The position numbers and the translations under genes were made by a program. The notes beneath the pieces are model-generated. The model did no database searches. It was given only the letters and a program-made list of their open reading frames with translations, and was not told the origin of the DNA. 64,000 bases of DNA from Paenibacillus pabuli. GTDB taxonomy: Bacteria > Bacillota > Bacilli > Paenibacillales > Paenibacillaceae. The DNA lies in the NCBI RefSeq assembly GCF_039831995.1, contig NZ_JBDOIO010000004.1, positions 62,001-126,000 of the forward strand, written 5' to 3'. Within the stretch, counting starts at the first letter, position 1, and each line of letters opens with the position of its first letter. This document shows, piece after piece, positions 1 to 7,907 of this stretch.

Positions 1-2
1 AG

Positions 3-137
3 AACGTAGGCTCCACAGTGTTTGTTAACAAAGACGGATGTACTCAAGTTCCGCTGCGTTTCATTACTGAGTTGTTGAACTGGGACGTTAAATGGGCTCA
101 AAAGGATGGCTCCATCACATTGACGAAATCAATGTAA
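3..137 (+). CDS. C-terminal fragment of a copper amine oxidase-like stalk domain protein
   Basis: The window opens inside this gene; 44 codons and the TAA stop remain. The visible tail contains PLRFITELLNWDV followed by a short beta-strand pattern ending ITLTKSM. The pattern PLR(F)xxE-x-L-xxxVxW is typical of the copper amine oxidase N-terminal (stalk) domain found in secreted Paenibacillus proteins. In this family the domain is an extracellular structural module, not an enzyme. The N-terminus and any signal peptide lie outside the window, so the full product cannot be named. An intrinsic terminator follows. Confidence 0.7.
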   Translation, partial: NVGSTVFVNKDGCTQVPLRFITELLNWDVKWAQKDGSITLTKSM

Positions 138-173
138 TAGTAAGAATCAAAATAATACAGTCAGGCAAAAAGC

Positions 174-202
174 AAAAAGCTGCCCCATACGGCAGCTTTT
201 TT
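174..202. terminator. Bidirectional intrinsic terminator
   Basis: The arms AAGCTGCC (177-184) and GGCAGCTT (191-198) pair around a 6-nt loop. They are flanked by A5 on one side and T6 on the other, so the hairpin can end both the rightward stalk-domain gene and the leftward nitroreductase gene. Confidence 0.85.
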
Positions 203-208
203 ATGTTG

Positions 209-844
209 TTATACTAAAGAGGTGATGGAGTTTCGATACATAATTTTATTTACAGGGTGACGTACCGTTTGATGTCCATTTTTCGTACCTTTGCCAATCG
301 CGATCAGCATGACATCCAAATATCTTTCGGGAATATTCAGGCTGGTTTTTAATTGGGCGGAATCATAACCTGACATGGTAATGGTTTCGAAACCGGCTTC
401 GTTTGCCAGCAGAATAAATGACATTGAGGCCAGGCTTACATCTCGGGTTAACTCCAACTTTAGCTCTTCATCCGATTTATTTGCATAGTACTGTATTGCA
501 GCATTCGCCAGATAATCTCTGAGCGATTCATCAAAAAAACCTGCCTGGAAGCCTTCTTCGTGGATTTTAATGATGTTATCTTGCTCAAATGCCCGGTAAT
601 CTCCCAGCATGACCACCAGCGCCGAAGCATCGACCACCTGTTGTTGATTAAAAGCGATAGGCAGCAAAGTACTTCGCAACTTTGGATCATCAATAATAAG
701 GTATCGGGTGGCTTGAATATTATTCCCATTCGGTGATTTACTTGCAGATTCAATGAGGTTTGTCAGAATCTCTGGGCTTATCGTATAACTTGAATCAAAA
801 TGTCGAACGGAACGTCTTTGTTCCAAAATGGTTTGTACACTCAT
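209..844 (-). CDS. Nitroreductase family protein (FMN-dependent NAD(P)H oxidoreductase)
   Basis: This 211-residue protein has the layout of the nitroreductase superfamily. An N-terminal ILEQRRSVRHF segment supplies the phosphate-binding arginines for FMN, the ASKSPNGNNIQ stretch (about 34-44) is the second FMN contact, and ETITMSGYD with the C-terminal IAIGKGTKNG segment completes the fold. Members reduce quinones, nitroaromatics or enones in the cytoplasm, usually as homodimers. The start is supported by GGAGATG shortly upstream on the minus strand. It is transcribed divergently from an HxlR regulator 125 bp away, an arrangement in which the regulator often controls the reductase in response to electrophiles. 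The substrate cannot be told from sequence. Confidence 0.88.
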   Translation of the reverse strand: MSVQTILEQRRSVRHFDSSYTISPEILTNLIESASKSPNGNNIQATRYLIIDDPKLRSTLLPIAFNQQQVVDASALVVMLGDYRAFEQDNIIKIHEEGFQAGFFDESLRDYLANAAIQYYANKSDEELKLELTRDVSLASMSFILLANEAGFETITMSGYDSAQLKTSLNIPERYLDVMLIAIGKGTKNGHQTVRHPVNKIMYRNSITSLV

Positions 845-969
845 AAGACCATCTCCATCGTTGTTATTTAGGGCTCTTTTGAATTATAGTAGGCAATAAC
901 AAAAGAGAAAATAACGCACAAAAAGGTGGTATAGCCACATTAAAGTATCTATTGGGGAGTGAAGGCACA

Positions 970-1320
970 TTGGTTAAATATAATACTGGAATAAATATTT
1001 TTATGGATATCGCCGGCGGAAAATGGAAGTGTCTGATCCTTTTCTTTCTGAGTCAACAATCGGTAAGAACCAAGGAATTTTATGAATTGATGCCTGGAAT
1101 TACACAAAAGGTCTTAACCGATCAATTGAAACAGTTGGAAGGCGATGGACTTGTCCGTAGGGAAATTTTTAGAGAGGTACCGCCAAAAGTGGAATATAGT
1201 TTGACTGAACTTGGACGATCATTTATTCCGGTATTAAACACGATGTGTGAATGGGGGAATACGTACGCAAGTGTCAAGGGAATGGAACCGGATGAACAAA
1301 TCCAATGTGACCATAAATGA
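970..1320 (+). CDS. HxlR (DUF24) family transcriptional regulator
   Basis: This small winged-helix DNA-binding protein of 116 residues contains the family hallmark GGKWK near the N-terminus, a recognition region (GITQKVLTDQLKQLEGDGLV) and the wing (PPKVEYSLTELG). I place the start at TTG 970 because GGGGAG (954-959) and GAAGG (961-965) sit just upstream. A TTG at 952 in the same frame would add six residues. Characterised members such as YodB, CatR and HypR sense electrophiles or hypochlorite through an N-terminal cysteine about ten residues before the GGKW motif. Here that position is not cysteine; the nearest cysteine directly follows GGKWK. It probably controls the divergent nitroreductase gene and itself. 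Confidence 0.85.
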   Translation: MVKYNTGINIFMDIAGGKWKCLILFFLSQQSVRTKEFYELMPGITQKVLTDQLKQLEGDGLVRREIFREVPPKVEYSLTELGRSFIPVLNTMCEWGNTYASVKGMEPDEQIQCDHK

Positions 1321-1444
1321 ACTCAAATTTATTCAAATATTTGGTATAATAATCATCATGTAACACCCTACATAACGGCTTGAATAGCCCTTGCGTCATG
1401 AATGAGGTATTATGATATTTCAAAATGCAGAGGAGGCCAGATGA

Positions 1445-1897
1445 ATGAGTGCATCATCAAAACCCGAGCGTCCGGCAAGAAGTGTGGATACCCGGCTGTT
1501 TATCGCATGGGCCGTATCCGTCATCGCGACGGGAGGAAGTCTATATTTCAGCGAGATTAAGGGATATATTCCATGTGATCTATGTTGGTTCCAGCGAATT
1601 TTCATGTATCCACTGACCATAGTGCTTGGGATTGCCTACTTCAAGGATGATGTAGGGATCACCAAATATGTACTGCCACTAAGTTTCATTGGAGGTGGGA
1701 TCTCGTTATATCATGTTACGATTCAGCGCATCTATTCGGCTACTGGCAATTCCGTCGCTTGTGGGCAGATTCCTTGCTATACCGACTATTTGAACTGGTT
1801 TGGTTTCATCACGATTCCATTGCTTGCCCTGATTGCGTTTATCATCATAATTGTAATGTTGTGGGGAATTGGCAAAACACCAAAATCTTCTTTATAA
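1445..1897 (+). CDS. bdbC: Disulfide bond formation protein, BdbC/DsbB family
   Basis: This 150-residue membrane protein passes electrons from an extracytoplasmic thiol oxidase to quinone. Four hydrophobic segments are visible (about 18-36, 52-66, 77-95, 118-142). The quinone-side pair is C44-D-L-C47, followed by WFQR, and the second pair is C106/C111 in the loop between segments 3 and 4. Both match the DsbB/BdbC arrangement. GAGGAGG lies 8 nt before the ATG. A neighbouring bdbD-like partner is not present; the next gene, 17 bp on, is a YtkA-like lipoprotein. B. subtilis BdbC works with BdbD in competence and secreted-protein folding; the partner here is unknown. Confidence 0.9.
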   Translation: MSASSKPERPARSVDTRLFIAWAVSVIATGGSLYFSEIKGYIPCDLCWFQRIFMYPLTIVLGIAYFKDDVGITKYVLPLSFIGGGISLYHVTIQRIYSATGNSVACGQIPCYTDYLNWFGFITIPLLALIAFIIIIVMLWGIGKTPKSSL

Positions 1898-1914
1898 GAA
1901 AGGACAGATGATGG

Positions 1915-2376
1915 ATGAGTGGACAAGTCCGTTGGTTCATGCCGTTAATTATCATTCTGCTCCTTACGGCTGTGGGCTGCTCCAATGATAAGCAATCCCA
2001 GAGCACGGATACATTGGAGATGATTAAGGTGCAGCTCATGGTACCGGATAAGGTGTCAATCCAGGATGATGTTGCCCTGCAGATTAAACTGACGCAGGGA
2101 GGTCAGCCCGTGGATGATGCAGACCATGTGCAATTTCAGGTGTGGAATGAAAAAGATGAACCAGCAGCACCAGCTGAGGATCAGGGAATGATGAATCCTG
2201 AGGATCTTGAAGCTAAGGGAGCGATTACTGCTCAATCCACAGGGGATGGAATTTATGAGGCCAACTATGCGTTCGAGGAAACGGGCATATATGTCGTACA
2301 GGTCCATGTAACCGAAGGGGCCATGCATGCGATGCCGAGAACCAAGGTAACCGTAGAGAATGCTTCCAGCAATTAA
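1915..2376 (+). CDS. YtkA/FixH-like domain lipoprotein
   Basis: A signal peptide (residues 1-21, MSGQVRW then a hydrophobic run) ends in a lipobox with AVGC, so the mature 132-residue protein should be a membrane-anchored extracytoplasmic lipoprotein. The rest has the YtkA-like beta-sandwich pattern: PDKVSIQDDVALQIKLT, GGQPVDDADHVQFQVW, a central DGIYEANYAFEETGIYVVQVHV and a closing TKVTVEN strand. Two methionines and a histidine in EGAMHAMPR might bind metal, but this is inference. The family is often found near copper or cytochrome oxidase genes. It likely shares a transcript with the upstream bdbC gene. Function is unproven. Confidence 0.8.
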   Translation: MSGQVRWFMPLIIILLLTAVGCSNDKQSQSTDTLEMIKVQLMVPDKVSIQDDVALQIKLTQGGQPVDDADHVQFQVWNEKDEPAAPAEDQGMMNPEDLEAKGAITAQSTGDGIYEANYAFEETGIYVVQVHVTEGAMHAMPRTKVTVENASSN

Positions 2377-2400
2377 AAGAAGAATACTCAGTTAAACGTT

Positions 2401-2461
2401 AAAACCCGTCAGACGAAAGTACAAGCCAATCAGGGCTGATGTACCACGTATGACGGGTTTT
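2401..2461. terminator. Intrinsic terminator with structured loop
   Basis: An 11-bp perfect inverted repeat, AAAACCCGTCA (2401-2411) and TGACGGGTTTT (2451-2461), encloses a 39-nt loop that can form a second stem using GTAC/GTAC and AGCC/GGCT. It lies between two convergent genes and could serve both. Confidence 0.7.
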
Positions 2462-2542
2462 CTCATAATGATTACTTATATGTTCTGTACAAATAATCGA
2501 GATATTGCTCCACATCATGCTGGAATTGGGAGGTTACTCATT

Positions 2543-3220
2543 TCATATGAAGCCGGCTTCCCGCAAAAAGTGATGTACAATTCTCGTCTGGTGCTTGATT
2601 CGTACCGATCGCTTCAGGCTCCAGCAGGTTTCAACGGTAACGGAACGGGCCTGCAGCAATCTGGCCGCAGCTGTCCGGGCAGATCCAGGAAGCTCATGCT
2701 GCTTCAGATTGAAATGCCGATCACGAATGGCGATGGAACGATTCATGTGTTCAATTATTCTCCTGCATGTCGGAACGGCACGGCTTCCGGGATTGGTAAT
2801 CAGCGTTTGACCCAATACACGGGAACTGAGCTGGGACAATCCATTGGCTTCATGCAGGTCGATCCACCAGTCTGCTCCATGTTCACGAGCCAGACGAAAG
2901 ACGGCAGACGCAAGTGGATGCTTGGCTTTGGCAGATATGCGGCGGGGAAATGTTCTGTTCAGATCAGGATTGCCCCTGATTTTTTTGCCATAAGCCTTCT
3001 GGTTCACTCGTGGAATGATAATTAGAAGTCCGCGCTGAATGAAAAGCCGACCTGCCGTGCAATCATCTGCGAGTTTTTGTGCAGCAGCCATGCTTGCGGT
3101 TTCGTTTCCATGAACGCCGGAAGTGACAACCATCACGGGGCCAGACGCTGCACCACGTACCATGTAGTAGGGAGTGGAGTGTGTGCTGGACGCTGCTAAT
3201 ACATGTTTAGTGACAAGCAT
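2543..3220 (-). CDS. Succinylglutamate desuccinylase/aspartoacylase family hydrolase
   Basis: This 225-residue protein looks like a zinc-dependent deacylase of the M14-like AstE/AspA superfamily. The first zinc-binding motif is HGNE (H37, E40), then PDLNRTFP with the substrate-binding DLNR signature, then WWIDLHEA supplying the third ligand. The catalytic glutamate may be in VTVETCW near the C-terminus. I start at ATG 3220 because GGAGGTG lies 5 bp before it; an upstream in-frame ATG at 3289 lacks a ribosome site. It lies 93 bp upstream (in transcription order) of nothing else on its strand and just after the ABC exporter genes, so it may be co-transcribed with them. Substrate unknown. Confidence 0.8.
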   Translation of the reverse strand: MLVTKHVLAASSTHSTPYYMVRGAASGPVMVVTSGVHGNETASMAAAQKLADDCTAGRLFIQRGLLIIIPRVNQKAYGKKIRGNPDLNRTFPRRISAKAKHPLASAVFRLAREHGADWWIDLHEANGLSQLSSRVLGQTLITNPGSRAVPTCRRIIEHMNRSIAIRDRHFNLKQHELPGSARTAAARLLQARSVTVETCWSLKRSVRIKHQTRIVHHFLREAGFI

Positions 3221-3313
3221 GAACTCACCTCCGTTACTACAGTACGTCATGTCCTTTCTGCATGTAACGGCATCCGAACAGGCCCTCATCCAGATCTGTC
3301 CAAAATGGGCCCA

Positions 3314-4288
3314 TCAGTATACCTGGTGGATAATATCCTCGAAATCCGGTTCTTTCATCTCCACATCGATAATTTCGCCCCATTGTTCCAGCTGCTTCAG
3401 AATATTCATTGTACTCCACTCTTTTCGGTTAACTTGTACAGTAACGACCAGTCCGTCCACACCTGTAATCTGTATGGCAGAAGGTATGGAGTCCTGGATA
3501 TGAAACGCCCCTCGGTAAGTCACCCGGATAATCGTGGGCAGACCAATCGTGTCCCGCAGAGAGGAGATCGTACCGTCATATGTGAGCTGGCCATGATTAA
3601 TGACCATCACCCGACTGCATAACTGCTCGATATCATCCATATCATGCGTCGTCAGCAAAATGGTTTTGCCAAACTCTTCATTTAATGTCCGCAGAAACTG
3701 GCGGATGTTCCGTTTGGCGTTCACGTCCAGCCCAATCGTGGGTTCATCGAGAAAAAGCAGTTCCGGATCATGCAGCATGGAAGCTGCGAGATCTGCACGC
3801 ATCCGCTGTCCGAGGGAGAGTTTACGGACAGGAGTGGCCCAGAAGGATTCAAGGTCCAGCAGTTCGGCAAACTGGGACAGCCGTTTCTTTTTGAGTTCAG
3901 CAGGTACACCGTACATTTCGGCCAGAATATCATACGAATCCTTCACGGGCAGATCCCACCAGAGCTGGCTGCGCTGTCCAAACACGACTCCCAGTCGTCT
4001 TACCGTTTGGCGCCTTTGCTGATGGGGATTCATTCCGGCCAGAAGAACTTCACCCGAAGTCGGGTGGAGGATACCGGTTAACATTTTGATCGTCGTCGAT
4101 TTGCCTGCACCATTCGGCCCGATGTATCCAACGAACTCTCCTTTCGCAATATCGAAACTGATATCACGTACAGCTTCTTTGGACAGGTATTCACGTGAAA
4201 ATAGTGTCCGAAGTCCGGAGAACCGGCCTTCGCGAACGACAGGTGTTTTGAATTCCTTTTGCAGTTGCCTCGCTGTGATCATGTTCAT
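3314..4288 (-). CDS. ABC exporter ATP-binding protein (COG4586 type)
   Basis: The 324-residue ATPase carries Walker A GPNGAGKST, the signature LSLGQRMRADLA, Walker B LLFLDEPTIGLD and the switch histidine in TTHDMDD. The extended N-terminus before the P-loop (about 60 residues including SREYLSKEAVRDIS) and the C-terminal beta-rich extension are typical of the COG4586 group that pairs with two ABC2_membrane_6 (DUF990) permeases. The start at 4288 is chosen because AAGGAGGG precedes it; the frame stays open upstream, but that stretch overlaps the permease gene. It is the last gene of a three-gene minus-strand operon, 14 bp after the permease stop. The exported compound is unknown. Confidence 0.92.
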   Translation of the reverse strand: MNMITARQLQKEFKTPVVREGRFSGLRTLFSREYLSKEAVRDISFDIAKGEFVGYIGPNGAGKSTTIKMLTGILHPTSGEVLLAGMNPHQQRRQTVRRLGVVFGQRSQLWWDLPVKDSYDILAEMYGVPAELKKKRLSQFAELLDLESFWATPVRKLSLGQRMRADLAASMLHDPELLFLDEPTIGLDVNAKRNIRQFLRTLNEEFGKTILLTTHDMDDIEQLCSRVMVINHGQLTYDGTISSLRDTIGLPTIIRVTYRGAFHIQDSIPSAIQITGVDGLVVTVQVNRKEWSTMNILKQLEQWGEIIDVEMKEPDFEDIIHQVY

Positions 4289-4302
4289 GGTAAGAACCCT
4301 CC

Positions 4303-5103
4303 TTAGCTTCCCGTGCTTTGATATTTGGTGATACCGTATTTCCAGAAGCGCAGACTGGCGGCCAGACACAGAACGGCAACAGCCGCAATCGCCGCAAGCA
4401 CCCACGCTCCTCCTTGACCCCGCAGCAGATAAAGGGAGGGGATATAGTTGACGAATCCAACCGGAATGACGGTCAGCAGAATGCCGGACATCCACTTGGG
4501 GTATAACGTTAGCGGATATTGAGCAGCCGTACGGGCTGCATCTTCTGTAATGGTCTGCAGTTCCTCAATGCGTGTAGTCCAGAACCCCAGTGTCGCTGTA
4601 GCCAGCCCTATAGAGAAGAGGATGATGGCTCCGGTCAGAATAATCAGCAGGGAGAGAGGAATGACCGTCCAGCCGATCTGCCCGCTGTGCATCATACCCG
4701 CCAGAGACCAGCATAGAATAAATCCGCCCTGAAGCACTTCGCCAATCATAATGCGGAAATTCTGCGGCAGCAGTGCGAGCAGGACAGGCATAGGTCGTGT
4801 CAACAGTTGATCCAGTTCGCCGCCGACCAAATATTTTTCCAGATGATGAACCTCGTTCCCGAACGTACGGTACAGCGTCTTGGATAATGTCATGATTGCG
4901 AACAGATAGCCGATCTCATGGAGAGACCAGCCCTTAATTGCACCGAATCGATGCAGCACCAGAGCAACCATGAGAAACTCGGAGATTTGAATCAGTGCGG
5001 CCAGGATGGATGCCAATATGAAATTAAACTTATACTGCATCCGGCTGCGGATGCTCGTTCGAATCAGTATTTTATATAAATGGACCCAGGAAGTTCGTTT
5101 CAT
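4303..5103 (-). CDS. ABC-2 type permease, DUF990/ABC2_membrane_6 family (second subunit)
   Basis: A 266-residue integral membrane protein with about six hydrophobic segments (roughly 28-50, 62-75, 105-135, 140-170, 205-225, 235-255). The motif GGELDQLLTRPMPVLLALL after the second segment is characteristic of this permease family. Its ATG overlaps the stop of the upstream permease by four bases (ATGA), implying translational coupling. Together the two permeases and the downstream ATPase should form a heteromeric exporter. Related systems are linked to drug, lipid or peptide export, but the substrate here cannot be assigned. Confidence 0.88.
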   Translation of the reverse strand: MKRTSWVHLYKILIRTSIRSRMQYKFNFILASILAALIQISEFLMVALVLHRFGAIKGWSLHEIGYLFAIMTLSKTLYRTFGNEVHHLEKYLVGGELDQLLTRPMPVLLALLPQNFRIMIGEVLQGGFILCWSLAGMMHSGQIGWTVIPLSLLIILTGAIILFSIGLATATLGFWTTRIEELQTITEDAARTAAQYPLTLYPKWMSGILLTVIPVGFVNYIPSLYLLRGQGGAWVLAAIAAVAVLCLAASLRFWKYGITKYQSTGS

Positions 5104-5876
5104 CCGCCCTGCACCTCCACTTTACGGCGCATCACACGGGTGATGACCAGACAGATCAGGGTCATTAGAGCACACCAAAGCAAGGTTCCCCAGAGCAAGG
5201 AGCCATCTTCAAAACCGAGATAGATTCGGGTAGGAACATAGAGCAGGAAAGGATAGGGTGATAACCAGGCCAGACGTTCCAGCCACTCAGGCAGCCATTC
5301 GAGCGGGATGAAGAAACCAGCCAGCAAATTCATCAGGGCGTGATTGCCCCAGTGAAGCCAGGATGATTCGGTCGTCCATATTGCAGTGACCCCAATAATG
5401 TAATTCATGCAGATGGATAAGTAGGATGCGCCGGCAAGACCAAGCGCGGCAAATAACAGGGTTGAAGCTTCTGTGGGCCATTGCAGGGAAAAAACGATGG
5501 AGAACAGCAGGTAGATCGGAATGCTTTTGTACACGAACTGGTAGGCAATCTGTCCCCATTCGCGTGCCATAAGGTGAGTAAACAGATGCACCGGCCTCAT
5601 AAGATCCAGCGCGATCTGTCCTGTCCTGACCGTAAGGGGGATTCCGAGTCCGTTGGTGAGGAAACCTGAGATCCAGAGAGAGGATTGCGTAAACGCAATG
5701 TAACTGACCATCCCCTGTGTCCCGTATTCCCCGAGAGAGTGATCGGCCCCGATGCCGATCCATAGGCAGGCATACATGTAACCGAACATGGCGCTTGCCA
5801 GGTTATGTACCATGTGTGCCCCGCGATATTGCAGATTCCGGGCGTAGGCTTTGGAAGCCAGCGTGAGATAAAGCAT
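5100..5876 (-). CDS. ABC-2 type permease, DUF990 family (first subunit)
   Basis: A 258-residue membrane protein, first gene of the three-gene exporter operon. The chosen ATG (MLYLTLASKAYARN) is preceded by GGAGGTG; the open frame extends 28 codons upstream without a ribosome site. It has six predicted membrane segments and the family motif GQIALDLMRPVHLFTHLMARE, the counterpart of GELDQLLTRP in its partner. The paired motifs suggest the two permeases arose by duplication and now form a heterodimer. Its own promoter is not obvious in the 305 bp that separate it from the divergent degV gene. Confidence 0.88.
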   Translation of the reverse strand: MLYLTLASKAYARNLQYRGAHMVHNLASAMFGYMYACLWIGIGADHSLGEYGTQGMVSYIAFTQSSLWISGFLTNGLGIPLTVRTGQIALDLMRPVHLFTHLMAREWGQIAYQFVYKSIPIYLLFSIVFSLQWPTEASTLLFAALGLAGASYLSICMNYIIGVTAIWTTESSWLHWGNHALMNLLAGFFIPLEWLPEWLERLAWLSPYPFLLYVPTRIYLGFEDGSLLWGTLLWCALMTLICLVITRVMRRKVEVQGG

Positions 5877-6033
5877 ATGACACCTCCGATAAGTGGATTG
5901 AACGGCGGTTCCGTTCACTTCAGTCAAGGCGAAAAAGAGAGAAGGACAACAGCATACCAATTTATTCCTTCACAGGCAAGACATTTTTTTGGGATATCCC
6001 GGAAGAAACAGGGCTGTTCAACAATGCGCCACA

Positions 6034-6062
6034 AGACAGCGGTCTGCCCGGTCCTTTATAAT
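6034..6062 (+). promoter_or_regulatory. Possible sigma-A promoter for degV
   Basis: A perfect -10 box TATAAT (6057-6062) lies 17 bp after a poor -35 (AGACAG, 6034-6039). It would start transcription near 6069, just before the cre-like palindrome. Apart from this and the palindrome I see nothing recognisable in the 5877-6181 gap. Confidence 0.4.
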
Positions 6063-6075
6063 TGAGGAGTAAGGA

Positions 6076-6089
6076 CGTAAACGTTTACA
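6076..6089 (+). promoter_or_regulatory. cre-like palindrome upstream of degV
   Basis: CGTAAACGTTTACA matches the CcpA cre consensus TGWAARCGYTWNCW except at its first base and contains the perfect 12-bp palindrome GTAAACGTTTAC. It lies about 7 bp downstream of the likely transcription start, a position suited to roadblock repression. A different LacI-family repressor could also use it. Confidence 0.5.
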
Positions 6090-6181
6090 ATATGAGCTAT
6101 TCAAATTTAAAATAATCCGCCGGGCATGTGCCTGACGATGGAGGATACAGCTTCAACAATCCGGCAAGAGAGAAGGTTGGA

Positions 6182-7024
6182 ATGAAAAAAATTGCATGGG
6201 TTACCGACAGTACCAGCACACTCGATCCACTGTTTGCAGAGCAAAATCACGTATACATTGTACCGCTGCGCGTCGTATTAGGAGAGGAATGCTATCGGGA
6301 GACCGAGGACATCTCATCAGAACAGTTCTATGAAAAGCTTGCGGAGGCTCCAAGGGCAAGCAGTTCTCAGCCGCCTATAGGTGAGTTTATTGAACTGTAT
6401 GAATCGCTAAAAGGTCAGTATGACGAGATTATCACCATTCACTGCTCAACTGCGCTTAGCGGGACGCTGCATACCTCAATGCAGGCGGCAGAGATTGCTG
6501 GAGTATCGATAACTGCAATTGATTCCAGAGCGGGGGCATATCCGCTGCGGGAGATGATTTTGCAAGGTGTGAAAAAGCAGAAACAGGGATGTACAGTATC
6601 TGAAATCAAGATTCACATTGAACAGATGATGGATAATATGTCCTTTTACCTCATTCCGGCCAGTCTTCAGCACCTTCACCGCAGTGGGCGCGTGTCAGGC
6701 ACACAGCTTGTACTCAGCCAATTGTTGAAAATTCACCTGCTCTTACGATTTGAAGAGGGGAAGGTCGTTGTAAACGAGAAGATTCGTACCTTCAAGCGAG
6801 CCAAACAGCGAATGTTGGAGGTGCTGAAGGTAGACGTGGAAAAAGTAAAACATGTGTGTATCATGCACGCTGATAATCAGGAAGAAGCAATCACGATCAA
6901 GCAGCAAATTGCCGATCTGCTTCCACGGCTGAAGACTGAAATTATGCCTTTTATCCCTGTGGTAGGCATTCATGCAGGCGCAGGTACGATTGGGCTGTGC
7001 TGGATACGAAGCGAGACAATATAA
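6182..7024 (+). CDS. DegV family fatty-acid-binding protein
   Basis: This 280-residue protein matches the DegV family, whose members bind a fatty acid and, with FakA, can feed exogenous fatty acids into phospholipid synthesis. Visible hallmarks are the N-terminal WVTDST motif, SSQPP (about 62-66) lining the acyl pocket, the STALSGTLHTS segment, HRSGRVSGTQ in the middle, and the C-terminal GIHAGAGTIGL loop near the lipid carboxylate. I start at ATG 6182 because GAGAGAAGG precedes it; the open frame begins 18 codons earlier without support. It is monocistronic with a strong downstream terminator, and no fakA gene is adjacent. Confidence 0.9.
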   Translation: MKKIAWVTDSTSTLDPLFAEQNHVYIVPLRVVLGEECYRETEDISSEQFYEKLAEAPRASSSQPPIGEFIELYESLKGQYDEIITIHCSTALSGTLHTSMQAAEIAGVSITAIDSRAGAYPLREMILQGVKKQKQGCTVSEIKIHIEQMMDNMSFYLIPASLQHLHRSGRVSGTQLVLSQLLKIHLLLRFEEGKVVVNEKIRTFKRAKQRMLEVLKVDVEKVKHVCIMHADNQEEAITIKQQIADLLPRLKTEIMPFIPVVGIHAGAGTIGLCWIRSETI

Positions 7025-7042
7025 ATAGAGTACGACAGATCC

Positions 7043-7088
7043 GGTAGGGGAGCCGCCTTGAAACACAGGTGGCCTTCCTGCCTTTTTT
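7043..7088 (+). terminator. Intrinsic terminator after degV
   Basis: A two-part stem (GGTAGG with CCTGCC, then GCCGCC with GGTGGC) with a small internal loop is followed by T6 at 7083-7088. Confidence 0.8.
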
Positions 7089-7187
7089 GTACCTATTTCA
7101 GATGAAGTTCGAAGAAGTGTTGCTTCACGCATTGCCAATTCAGGTGAACTGTGAGGTAATAAAAGAAAAAAAGTTGGGGGAAATCAC

Positions 7188-7907
7188 GTGTCAAGTCACC
7201 GTTTGCTGCTCGTAGAAGATGATCGTTCGATTAGTGAGATGGTTGGGCCATATTTGGAGAAAGAGGGCTACAACGTCACGTATGCATATGACGGATTAGA
7301 GGCAGAGCACAAGTTCCAGCAAGCACAGCCTGCTTATGATCTTGTCATACTGGACCTCATGCTGCCGCACCGAAGCGGCATGGACGTACTGCAGACCATC
7401 AGAGCTGCCAGTCTTGTCCCTGTATTAATACTATCCGCGAAGGATGGGGAAGTGGACAAGGCATTCGGGCTAGGTTTTGGTGCAGACGACTATCTGAGCA
7501 AGCCATTCTCCCTAATCGAATTGACTGCGCGAATCAAGGCGGCGATTCGTCGTGCCAACTATACGGTACAGCCTGTCAATACGACAGCAGCCAAGGATCA
7601 GCGTATTGAAATTGGCGGGCTGGTGGTCGATATGGACACCTATGAGGTGGAGCGGGAAGGTGTCCCTGTAAGACTGACATCCAAGGAATTTGGCATTCTT
7701 AAGTTGTTTGTTACGCATCCTGGCAGAGTGTTTACGAAGGCACAGATCTATACGTCAGTGTGGAACGATCCGTATTATGGGGACGAAAATATCATTAACG
7801 TACATATGCGCCGTCTGCGCGAAAAGATTGAGACGGATCCATCGGCACCACAGTATATCAAAACGTTGTGGGGTATCGGTTATAAGCTGGAGGTGGAACC
7901 CAAGTGA
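7188..7907 (+). CDS. OmpR-family response regulator
   Basis: A 239-residue two-component regulator. The receiver domain (1-120) has the acidic pair D11/D12, phosphoacceptor D56 in LVILDLMLP and the conserved K105. A C-terminal winged helix (about 140-238) ends WGIGYKLE. Translation starts at GTG 7188 behind a GGGGGA purine run. Its stop overlaps the kinase start by four bases. The order regulator, kinase, ABC ATPase, permease and the protein lengths resemble the B. subtilis ycbL-ycbM-ycbN-ycbO cluster. It probably activates the downstream exporter genes in response to an envelope stress or antimicrobial. The ligand is inferred only by analogy. Confidence 0.93.
   Translation: MSSHRLLLVEDDRSISEMVGPYLEKEGYNVTYAYDGLEAEHKFQQAQPAYDLVILDLMLPHRSGMDVLQTIRAASLVPVLILSAKDGEVDKAFGLGFGADDYLSKPFSLIELTARIKAAIRRANYTVQPVNTTAAKDQRIEIGGLVVDMDTYEVEREGVPVRLTSKEFGILKLFVTHPGRVFTKAQIYTSVWNDPYYGDENIINVHMRRLREKIETDPSAPQYIKTLWGIGYKLEVEPK

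Noticed and set aside
2450..3025. 191-residue open frame on the plus strand
   Set aside because: It lies antisense to the aspartoacylase-like gene, has no ribosome site, and its composition is unlike a protein; the minus-strand frame has clear zinc-binding motifs.
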